This document shows, one piece after another, positions 46,104 through 57,657 of a stretch of 64,000 nucleotides of DNA (the stretch's first letter is position 1; each line of letters opens with the position of its first letter). Origin of the DNA: Bimuria novae-zelandiae CBS 107.79. Its lineage: Eukaryota; Ascomycota; Dothideomycetes; Pleosporales; Didymosphaeriaceae. The DNA lies in assembly GCA_010015655.1 (NCBI GenBank), contig ML976658.1:1289978-1353977 (forward strand). Direction: 5' to 3'. The position numbers and the translations under genes are program-made. The notes under the pieces were generated by a model. It did not search any database, was not told the DNA's origin, and saw only the letters and a list, made by a program, of their open reading frames with translations.

Positions 46104-47353
46104 GTGCAATGCGGTGTGAAGCGTGGGAAGTCGTGGTGGGTGGGTCAGTGGAAGGTGCGACCGAGTACACTCGGGACGCCGTGTTGCAAGGCACGTGGTG
46201 GGATGGGATGTCCACGGAACGCTTGTCCGACCCGGCCTCCAGGAAGCGGTGAGGGGCGCCACGGTAGTACAGCAATCTGAGCTGCGTGACGGGCCTCGAG
46301 GGTCATCAGACGCTGGCGACTTACCATCTCTTCGTGGCTGGCTCATTCCCTCGGGTGCCTCGCAACGGCCGCAGCAAATCTCAAGTCTAGGAGCGGAGCG
46401 AGGCAGCAGTCACAGAAAGCAAGCAACGGCACCTCGTGTCGGCTGGTGGCAATGCCAATTCCTAATATCTGGGGAGAAAAAGTGAGTCGCGAGCGGCAGT
46501 GGGCGCTTGGGCTACGATGCAGATGCAGGGCGGGTGGGCAGATCGCGGGGAAGGATGCCGAAGTCGCGGGTGGGTGACTGGCAGCGGCACAGCCTCGCGG
46601 AGCGAGAAGCAAAGTGAGTTAGAGCGAGAGCAGAAAAGCACAGCAATGCGTGGGAGCAGGAACACTTGGTGGGATTGCACGAGTACTGGCTAGAGGGGCG
46701 AACTGATGCTTCTGCATGTGCATGTGGTGTTGGCTCCACGCCCACGCCCGCACAGGCATCCCGCGCCGCCGCAAGAACAAGGGCCCTGAACCAGGTGACC
46801 GACAGGATGCATTCACATGGGAGGCATCCGGGACACTCCTCCGCCTGTCCACGCGCGCCGACGAACCCCGAAAGCCGTCGCTTCAATGTGTGCAGTCCCC
46901 ATACGTATCACTTCCCAACGTCTGGCGCATGTTTCATGAACGTGTGCTAAGCCTTCAACGTTGCCTCAGGCGGGGCGTGGCCAGCAAATCTTTAGACTAG
47001 ACATTGTCATTTCGGCCATCACAAGCCTAGATGCCTGCATGCAAATTTGTTGATTGCTTTCGTCGTGCGAGTCACTTCCCGCGGGCGTGTCGCTTGCCGT
47101 CCCCCCCCAGGACGCCATTGGTTCCTAGACATACTAACCATGTGCTCGACGTTGCATCGCAATGTGCCTTATCCCGAATCGCCGCTTTCACCACCTTTGT
47201 GTTGTTAGTTGTACCTTGTCGAGTACGTCAACACAAACAAGGAATGGAATCGAGTTGTTTCATGCCTAAATTGCAACATGTTGTATGGCTGCACCCCCAT
47301 GTCATAATGTTAGATGGCCCTAAGTACGAGTAGCATCAACCGTTAGGACGTCT
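46104..47353. other. Intergenic with PAS-kinase promoter
   Basis: Promoter and 5' leader of the kinase. GC-rich, with long chance frames on both strands, and C- and CT-rich tracts (CCCCCCCC near 47101). No gene recognised. Confidence 0.45.
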
Positions 47354-49067
47354 TCATCGCTGCCTGAGTCGGTCCCTATGCTCGTTCCAAAAGTTCCGGC
47401 AGCCTGTGAACAAATCAGTATCGTCGACGCCAAAACGAGAGACAGACGTACTCCGATGCATGTTCACCTGGTCGACCCACCACTCCCCAAAGCTGTCCTC
47501 CACGCCCTGATCCACAGCACCGACTCGCTCATCCCTCTTCAGTCCGCACAACATGCATGGCTCCTTCGCTGGCACGCCACCCTCACCCTGCTTCAGCACC
47601 TTGACAGACATTGTTTCCTGGATGTCTGGCACGACGCCCAGTGAGCCAGCCTTGATCTGGTTTGCGGCTGAGACAACGTGTCGTAACCTGCCTATCTGGT
47701 TCTTCCACGCCCGCACCACATCCGACGCTTCTCTCTCCTCTTTCATGTTCTCACTTTTGTCGATACTTGACAGTTTCATACCGGAAGTAGCACGTGAAGA
47801 AGCTGGCCCTATGCGCATGCCTTGGGATAAATGATGGTCTCGCTTCCAGCGTAGTTTGCGCCCTGCTATGATGTGCGCTGCCACCGAGGCTAGCATGATG
47901 TAGCCTTGGAGAAAGGTGATCGTGGCGGGCTCGGCGAGCACTTTGTTGCGCATTGGGAGAGTCTGTGCTGCCATGGGCTTAAATAGTTTGTCCTGCGCAT
48001 CCGCGAAAAGCGGTGGGAATAGGGTGAGAAGGACAGCCGGCGGTGGTACGTTCGTCGGAGGAAGCTCTCCTGGCTGCGGATCGTTGAACGTGGGAGACAG
48101 AACAGGTGGAGGCGATACCAAAGTGTTAGCATCTCTTACATGTTCGTTCTCTGTCGCTTTCAGCTTGCTGGGAACTTTTGCCGGTGCCTTAGTGGGAATA
48201 GATGCTTCCCAATCATCGAACGTGTCCCACGCATCCTCCTCCTTTGGTGCCGGGGCGGATGGGGCGGCTTTTGTTCGTTGTTCTGGAGCCACAGAGCCGA
48301 ACCCGCCGGTCAGACTTTTGAAAGACGGTGATATTGGTGCTTTAAAGGCTGACGCTACCGACTCATTCTTGATCGGAGCAGCCGGCTGGGATAGATCCAA
48401 GTCTCCGAGCAGGTGTGCTATCTGTAGCGTCGAGTTCATGTAAGTATATAGGTCACGCCCAGCGAATGGTCGGAGAGCACTTACTCCTGCAGAACCCGTT
48501 GGTACTTTTGTCGTATCATTTGAAGGGTAGGATTCGGGTTCTTCAAAGTTCCCAAAGTCGTCGTCGTCGCCAAAGCCATCTTCCGCATCAAACAAGACGC
48601 TAGGATCCGCGGATTTCTTTGCTTTCAGGACAGGTGCACTCTGCCATGTTGATTCCGAAGCCTGTGGTGTTGAATAGGAGAAAGATTCAAACTCAGAAAC
48701 CATGAGCGTAGTCCACTCGGACGGGTTCTCAGCAACTTACATTCTCCTGTGTTGGCGGTAAGGTTGGAGCGCGTGCTCTGTTTGCCGCTGCAGCCACAAA
48801 CGCGAACGAATCTTGCTTCATCAAGGGAGGCGGCTCGAAAGATGATGTATCACCTTCGAAATCACCCCAATCATCGTTGTCGTCTTCGTCCTGTTGCACA
48901 TTGCTGGGCGCTATTGACTCTGGCGCTGCGTGAGCCGAGGCTTGTGTTGGTGTCGCATCAAAATCGTCGAGGAAGCTGAATGGGGCCGCATTTGGTTGAG
49001 CTCCCTGTCGCTTCTGCTGTTGGGTTACAGGTGCATTCGAGAATTCTGCGAAGAGGTCCGCTGACAT
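47354..49067 (-). CDS. Conserved fungal protein with DDWGDFE motifs (trafficking-adaptor type)
   Basis: Four exons: 48741-49067, 48485-48691, 47452-48421, 47354-47403; 517 residues. Two introns are multiples of three (63 and 48 bp) and free of stops. The N-terminus MSADLFAEFSNAP and acidic aromatic motifs DDWGDFEG, DDDDFGNFEEPE and DTFDDWEAS resemble gamma-ear/GGA-binding motifs of clathrin adaptor accessory proteins. A conserved C-terminal part follows: MRNKVLAEPATITFLQGY, AGRKLRWKRDHHLSQGMRIG, CMLCGLKRDERV, then SFGEWWVDQ. Homologues are often named after S. pombe Ppk6, but no kinase domain is present here. A role at trans-Golgi or endosomal membranes is inferred from the motifs. Confidence 0.75.
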
Positions 49068-49780
49068 CGTCGCGCGTGCATGGTAGAGTGGACGAGGAAC
49101 GGAAGTTGGGAAAGCACCGAGCGACGCCAGTCTAGGAAAGGGCAAACTAACGAGCAAGTGGCGGTCTACGCCGAACAGTTGGAGGTCTCAATCTTTGCAG
49201 CATGAAGGATTCTTCCTCGCCCGGGCACGCCTTGGTCATACGACGCAACGGTGAATTAATCATTCGCCTGTTATTCAAAATTGTGCGTTTTGACTTCTTG
49301 CAAATGCTTTAATGTGGCGTGTTGAGGGTATGAGAGGACACCCACCCTATCCCTTCATAACTTCGAACTTAAGCTTCGAAGGCTAGCAGTCAAGAGTCGC
49401 ATAGAGTCTATACTTGTAGCAAGAGTATATCGTGTCAGGAGAAAAAAGCGATGCGAGGCAGGCGAACCAACACAATTCGAACGCAGCTGGTGACGCGGGC
49501 GACCTGCGGCTATAATACCGAGATGCTCCAACCCACGTAGAATACACACGAAGGTCTGAGACGTCACAGCACACAACATTTGCAACACGAACATTGTCCA
49601 ACCCATTTGATTCATTTGGTTATCATGACATGAGATCTACGGAAGGACTCGCCAAAACCCCCCATCCATTATGCATCATAAGCCATTAACTCATAATGGC
49701 ATCAAGCCACCACACATCCCCAGAACCGGATATCTAGAGACTTTTGGAAGAAAGAAACAAGCCGCGAGAATTGTGAGCGC
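49068..49780. other. Intergenic, TEF1 3' flank
   Basis: Contains the 3' untranslated part of TEF1 and the promoter of the preceding minus-strand gene. No gene seen. Confidence 0.5.
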
Positions 49781-51603
<1,823 letters not shown>

Positions 51604-51653
51604 GATGTCGGTTGTTCTGTTTGTGCTGGAAGTAAGAAAGTCTTGAAGTTCTC

Positions 51654-51700
51654 CTGCAAAGTTGTTAATAGTCGTCCAAGTGGATGCGACAGAGATATAC
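51654..51700 (-). other. Intron in the TEF1 5' leader
   Basis: GTATATCTCTGTCG donor side, TATTAACAA branch-like site and CTTTGCAG acceptor, ending 50 bp upstream of the ATG. Leader introns are common in highly expressed fungal genes. Confidence 0.6.
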
Positions 51701-53948
51701 TGACAGATTTCGAAGCTGAATTGTTCGAAGGTATGAGCGACAAGGCGGATCGAGCGGGCGGGGTGGAGGGTTCTTAAGGGCGCCGTGCGAGGAAAAGCGC
51801 GCTAAATTAGCGCTTGGACCTTGCACCGTGCTTCAGATTTTTTTACTGTGGGCGTCGCAGCAACCGACCTCAGCCACGCCGTTGGGCATTCACTCTGGCG
51901 CGAAAAGGCAGCTACGGCAGATTATTACCCTGCTATTGGCCCGATGACACGTTGTACTGACCGATCGCTGATTTACTCGCCACAGCCGGACGTTCACAAC
52001 TGCAGGCAGCTCGACAGCGCGCCAGAGTTTCCTAGTATACCAGCATGGCCAGCGCTTCGTGCATGGCTAGAACTATGCCTCCAGTCTACGCGCTACACAT
52101 CTATGCATCTATTCACACTACGCAGACCGCCCTAGGCCCGCGAATTTCATGACTATAGAGACCCAGAACTTTTGGCGGGGTATTCTATATTGCCCCACCA
52201 TGGTGGATATGTCTGTTGTTGTGGCGGTACGGCCGACCCAGCTCGTCATCAGCCCACTTCCATGTCAGAGACACTCCGTGGTTCAGACGGACTCCGCTCT
52301 CTGCACGAAACCATGGTCTTCTTTCTCGCGTTGCTGTGAGCCAACTCACCAAGCTCTTCCCGGCCGTGAACACGGGCCACATGCGCCCTTATTGACTCAC
52401 TTCTCCAGTTCATCCTTCCACTAGATTGTCACTACAAACTGATATTTGCCTCCTTCAGAGACCGCCAGTCGTCGCAGTCACGTCGCACTTGCCCTTAGTT
52501 TCACACATTCGAAAGCCGATATTGCCTTCGGGTCGCCCACTGCAGCACCACCATGGTATGATCCTACACTGGAAACTCTAGTCCCGGCGCATAGCCATCC
52601 CACGCACACACCCAGAACACCTTCGAGGCCGAGAGGGCAATACACATCCTTCATGGATGCGTTTCGGCGCACACTTCACCACATAATATTCTTGGACTGA
52701 CAACCAAGCGTAGCCCCAGGTATACGATTTGAATGGGGTTACAGTGGTTAGCAGAAAGCACTTTCCTCGCGGACAGGACTGGGTGTGTCACTCTAGGATA
52801 AGCTCTACCTGTCTCGTGTGTACGTACAATTAGACGCGATCGTCTGGGCGGTGATCTCCGCGCGGTCCAGCCTGGGGTAACCCACAGTGTATAACTGTGA
52901 AGGCGTCTAGCTTCTCTGGGCACTTGTGTAGCGGGCCGATATGAGGGAGGACTTGTCCACCGTATAAGGCCATTGAGAATCATGCTCAATCACGGTGAGT
53001 TTGTATAGAAGCGTATAGTCTTGTAATTTATGAAGTCTTGCAATTCATCCAAACACCCACTAAGTAGCTAGTTCCACGTCTGTAAGGTACACCTCGGGGT
53101 AACTTGAACTACGTCGTGTTATGTAGCCGTCCATTCTTCAATACCTCGCCGGGCAACATCCTGCCCCTCCCTAGTACTACACGGTGTCTAATGTCCCTAC
53201 CCCAGCACAAACTGCTGTGCCAATAGCCCATTTCGAAACCATCTCATCTACCTCACGGCCACACAAGCAAGCATCCCAGTGGCGAGATTACATACTAATC
53301 TCTGCGCTGCCCTCATAGAGTAGCCTGGTAGCTCAATAGGCTTCTTACCGCCTGTCTGCTATGATCTAGCCTGCTGTAACTCGCAGAGTAATATATTGGC
53401 AGAAGTGTTACACTTGCCCTCATCCTAGACTACCAGAGGGGAAGTATCTTCTAGCACTTCACCCGCCAAGTTGTATCGCGACTTTGCCTTCTATAGGTAC
53501 GAGCTCAATCATCGCTGCAGAGCCTAGGTCAGACAGTATTTATAGTAGCCAATATCGAATACCTGGATGCGGTACCTCGCTAGTGCGATTTTTTTGAAGT
53601 GCATAAGCTGTCACTTTGGAATAGCATGTATAAAGAACCTGTGTTACTCTAGGATGTAGAATACACAGACAAACAAGATGCTTGAGGTTACCATAAAACA
53701 TGTGTGGTTTGATCCAGGGCTACTCCCAAATGCACGCTATCAAATCACTATCCCAGACCCTTCCGGTTCCACCCAAAGGCCGATCTGTGCAAGTTTATCG
53801 TACCACCATTGGCATGTCTGCGATGGTACGCTGGTGTTGATAGATACGTACCTAGATACTCGGCTTCGTTATCAACCGCCATGGTACCCCTGCTCCAATA
53901 TGCACCGTTCGCCGCTATTCGTGGACTTGGCATTTAATACACGGTATA
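51701..53948. other. Gene-free stretch between TEF1 and a Fot1-like element
   Basis: The first few hundred bases include the TEF1 promoter. The rest, especially 53000-53940, looks like an old repeat (many TA and CpA/TpG remnants, no family). A 105-codon frame at 53678 has no recognisable feature and is not called. Confidence 0.4.
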
Positions 53949-55734
53949 AGCTAGCCCACCCGGATTCGAGTCACCCGGGGTTCCAACTCAACTGACTCGA
54001 ATCACCCATCCACATGAAAAATCGAGTTTATTCTCTCAACACCATTATAATTGCCACTCTGTACATATAGACTGAAGCGTTCGAGCTGCTGTTTCCGTTG
54101 CTCTTCTTTCTATAGCTGTTTCCTCAGTATTAACATCGCGCTGTGCCTTAAGAAGCTATAAGGCCTGTACGGCAACCATGATTGTATCTATCTCTGCAAA
54201 GCGCTTATTTGGATTTACACGAACTTTCTTTCGTGGCTGCTGAGGCTTAAGAGCCTTAAGTTGACTGCTAAGTCTTTTGTTCTCTATTTTAAGCTGTGCT
54301 GCGCGTGTATTTGCTGCTCCAAGTACCTTACTAACTTTTTCAAAGAACTAGTGGGTCTTGCGCCCGAGATTCTCATCCTTGTGAAGCTGTCGTTGCGCTA
54401 CAAAAACCTCACGAGGTCCGTGAGGGGTAGAGAGATAACTCTGAGCAGGTTGAGGTTGAGTCTGACGAGGTGGCGTGGTAGGCCTTTGAGATACCTGAGA
54501 TGAGTTGACTACCCGGTCAATATTGAATGGACAGATACCAGCAGCAGCCCATCCTGCTCGTATAACTCTCTCAGTAATTGCGCGCTCTCGTGCGTGATAA
54601 TAGGCTGTAATAAAGCGTTCTTTTTTAACACGCGCTGCGTCGTCAAGCCACGAGAGTGCCTGGATTTACTGCCGGTAGAACCTCTTCACGACTGAGAATA
54701 CTGAGAGGTCCAGAGGCTGTAGGACATGAGAAGAATGAGGAGGTAGAAACAAAAGATGGACTTTATTCTGTTTGCATGCCCATAGGAAATCCAGGTTGAT
54801 GTGGCTGCCGTGGCCATCCAGGATCAGCATCCTCCAACGACCGTCTGATGGAGCTGTCTCGGGCAGGAATACCCCCTGCAACCACTCAGCTCCTATCTCA
54901 TTTGATGTCCAGCCATTCTCCGAGGTTGTGTAAAGCCAGTCAGGAATTATCGCAGGAAACCAAGTGCTCTGTAGGCTCTTCCCTTTGAATATAACCGAAC
55001 AGCGTAGTTTCTTGCCTGTAGCCGACACGCACTCGATTATTGATGCCCACTCGCGGTTCTCTAGGGACTGATGGTAAGCCTTCTTCTTCTAGCTAGATGC
55101 GAGCACTCTAGTGTTAGCACATACACCTAAGGCCTTCCCAGTCTCATCCATATTCCATATATCCTCAGCCCTTATGCCTAGCCTCGTACGAGTCCTCTCA
55201 AAGAGCTCAAGGAACGCGCGTATCTGTGCTGGCGTTGCTCCCTCAGCTCGAGCAGCCTCAATCTTTCGACCCACAACAGATGCGACGCGTGGGTTACGCT
55301 TAAGGAAGGCAGCCATCCAATGCTTGCCTACGGGTCTGTGGTCTCCATTCATCCGGAGGATTCGGTTCGCCATTTCTCGTGCGCGTGCGTGGGAGGGAGG
55401 AAAAGCTCGTGCGTCTTCTTCGAGTATCCATTGTACGAGGAAGTCCTCCTGCTCTAGAGTCAATCTTTGTTGGTATACGTGGCTGGTTTGGCTGTTCTGC
55501 GCGCCTCGTACGCGGGCCGAGAACGTAGCTTGAGGGATGTTGTAGGCCTTTGCAGCAGCTCTCTGACTCTGGAAAACACCAGCATTGAGATCGCGGATGG
55601 CTGCTTGAATAGATTCTTCACGGGTGTCCATTTGCGCAGTGTGGGTGGCGAGAAAAGTCGTGTTTTGGTGAGGGTGCTGAGTGGCGATGGGGTGAGTTGA
55701 AACCCCGGGTGACTCGAATCCGGGTGGGCTAGCT
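53949..55734 (-). mobile_element. Fot1-like DNA transposon C
   Basis: Ends AGCTAGCCCACCCGGATTCG at 53949 and its reverse complement ending at 55734, with TA on both sides (53947-53948 and 55735-55736). The inverted repeat continues through GAGTCACCCGGGGTT for over 40 bp. Length is 1,786 bp. The transposase lies on the minus strand. This copy is only lightly mutated and is in ordinary-composition DNA, so it is the youngest or best-protected of the three Fot1-like copies. Confidence 0.92.
54010..55631 (-). pseudogene. Fot1-like C transposase with few stop codons
   Basis: From ATG 55631 the frame reads MDTREESIQAAIRDLNAG, then a helix-turn-helix (AAAKAYNIPQATFSARVRGA), a CENP-B-type segment (EEDARAFPPSHARAREMANR) and the DDE catalytic core: NMDETGKALG, LILDGHGSHINL and PLDLSVFSVVKR. 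The first stops are TAG at about 55092 (after VLASS) and TAA at about 54665 (after KRFYRQ); more follow in the C-terminal tail. All could come from CAG/CAA by RIP. Catalytic residues are intact, so it is a recent pseudogene. Confidence 0.88.
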
Positions 55735-55941
55735 TAGATACTACTTTGGATACTACCTTGGGCGATCATCTCTGTGCAGGTGAACAAGGGATCGAATGCT
55801 CTGATAGGGCATGTCCCAGGAATAGAAGGAGACAGTGATATTGTCGGGCATCGGCGCAATGATGAGAACGAGTCTGGCGTTTAAATCACTGTCGCATGCG
55901 CTTGAGCTCGAGCGTCCAGCGTTGCGTACTTATCCCCAAAG

Positions 55942-56701
55942 ATGCTCTTCGCACTCTTGTTCGCCGTTGCAGCCTTGCTGTTGCCCGCTTCGGCGGCGAC
56001 GTGGTACTTCCTGCGCTACAACCTACCCTCAACCCAGGCCTTCCTGTCGTTCTCGGGGACTATGCAAATCCCCAAACTGCCCAAGGCGGGAACGTAATAC
56101 CTCTGGCCCGGTCTCCAACCGACCGATAACTCCGGCGTGTATGTATCCCCTCTCCTTGTAGCTGACCCTCCTTCCAATCGCAAGTTCATCACCCTTGTAG
56201 GTATCAGAATGTACTTGACGGTCGCTCCGGCACATGGTGGATCGGCAGCGGGTGGTGCTGCTCCAATCCCAGCCTCCCCTGGGGCGGCGGCTTCAATACA
56301 TACCAAGGCGAAAGCGTCACCTTCTCAAACGTGAAAGATTCGAGTGGAAACAACTGGACGAGCAAGCTAACGAGGGGCTCGTCGAGCGTCACGAACAGCT
56401 TTGCGCTCGGGAGCAAGACGTTCAACCAGGTGTTGTTCGCGATCGAGCTGACGGGTGTGTCGTGGGACTTTGGGCCGCTCGTGTTCAATAACGTCGTTAT
56501 CGTGAGTATTGCTTTGTGTGTGGTGGATGTTGCTGATACGGCGGACAGACATCGTCGGGAACGGACACGAAGTGGTGTACGAATGCGCCGGAGAATTATA
56601 ATAGCGCGAGTAACTATGCGATATCGGGTGTGAGTGCGAGTGTAAGCGGGAAGATTGTTACCTGCAAGATCAACAGCGTGACGCTGCAGAGTCCGAAATG
56701 A
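55942..56701 (+). pseudogene. Secreted protein gene with an in-frame TAA
   Basis: Three exons can be read: 55942-56138, 56201-56501, 56549-56701 (217 codons). Introns have GTATGT...TGTAG with CTGAC, and GTGAGT...ACAG. The first residues, MLFALLFAVAALLLPASA, are a signal peptide. The rest matches a conserved secreted fungal family of unknown function: FSGTMQIPKLPKAGT, YLWPGLQPTDNSGVYQNVLD, GSGWCCSNPSLPWGGGF, FAIELTGVSWDFGPLVF, KWCTNAPENYNSAS and a final VTLQSP. Codon 52 (56095-56097) is TAA inside the conserved stretch, so the protein would stop early unless this is a sequencing error or the gene is dead. It lies 205 bp from Fot1-like C. Confidence 0.75.
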
Positions 56702-57300
56702 GAGGGATTGCAAGGGCCTAACAGATGTGGCATCGCAGATAGGGTTTTCTTAGCTGAATTGCGAGCTTCAGTAAGCTCATTATTAATAAGCGGAACGATC
56801 AATCAGAATGCTGCAAGTCGCCTGCTCTGGGAGCGAAGGCGTAACGCATCGCTCGAGCTTGCAATAGCGTGTAATTGGTAACGGCGCGTGGTAATGGCGG
56901 TGGGCATCGCTAGATTCTATGCGTGGCTAGGTTGTCGCTAGATCCTCTGTGACTACATCATTATTTACATTGAAAGTAATTTGTTGGCGAGATTCTGTGT
57001 TTCCAGTGCGTGCGAAGAACAATCGCTGACTGCAATAGTGTTAGTGAGGGAGAGCCTCCAAAGGCATTTCAGATGCAGGCGTGTTACATAAGCTATCTAC
57101 CGCCGAAGATCTCCCGACCTGCGCATCGTGGAGAGCTTTTCCTACACCTCCGAATAGCTTCCCCGACTACCACCATCCGAATCCATCTCCACGGGCCCTC
57201 TTACTCCCATCTGGTACGCCAATTACCCCGCGAGAACCCCCTCCGTGTCAATTGAAGCCCCGGAGCCGCGCGCTGACCCGCTTCCTTCGCAGAGCCCACG
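56702..57300. other. Intergenic with ATP8 promoter
   Basis: No gene recognised; a CT- and CCACC-rich stretch precedes the ATP8 start. Frames of about 80-110 codons overlap the start of ATP8 but have no family. Confidence 0.45.
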
Positions 57301-57657
57301 ATGAACTCCACACGCTTCCTCCGCCCCTTCGCCAGGGTCGCCTTCCGCGCGCCCACCATGGTCCGCCCATCCACCATGGCGCGCCCGGCCCTCGCCACCT
57401 CCCAGAGCAAGAAGACTGAGGTCGCTCCTCAGCAGATGGTGCGCGCCGACCCGCGCTGAGAGCTCGGAAAACGAGGAAGCTGACGGATGCAGACGATCCT
57501 CAAGTCGGCCATGCCCCAACTCATTCCCTTCTTCTTCGTCAACGAGACCACTGTGGCATTCGTCCTGTTGCCGACCCTTATCTACATCATGTCCAAGTAC
57601 ATCCTGCCCCAGCGCGTGCGCCTCTTCGCCGCCCGTCTCTTCATCAGCAAGCTATAA
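57301..57657 (+). CDS. ATP8: Nuclear-encoded mitochondrial ATP synthase subunit 8
   Basis: Two exons: 57301-57438 and 57493-57657; 100 residues. The 54-bp intron has GTGCGC, GCTGAC and ATGCAG. Exon 2 carries the whole of a fungal Atp8 of 48 residues: MPQLIPFFFVNETTVAF, a single membrane helix (VLLPTLIYIMSKYIL), a basic stretch QRVRLFAAR and the family's C-terminus LFISKL. Exon 1 plus six codons of exon 2 give an N-terminal extension rich in Arg, Ser, Thr and Ala with no acid for about 40 residues (MNSTRFLRPFARVAFRAP), a typical mitochondrial presequence. Subunit 8 belongs to the Fo stator stalk. The gene is normally in mtDNA; nuclear codon use, an intron and a presequence show functional transfer. 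Confidence 0.92.

Noticed and set aside
53320..53385. tRNA-like string GGTAGCTCAATAGGC
   Set aside because: D-arm-like only; no matching acceptor stem, anticodon arm or T-arm could be folded.
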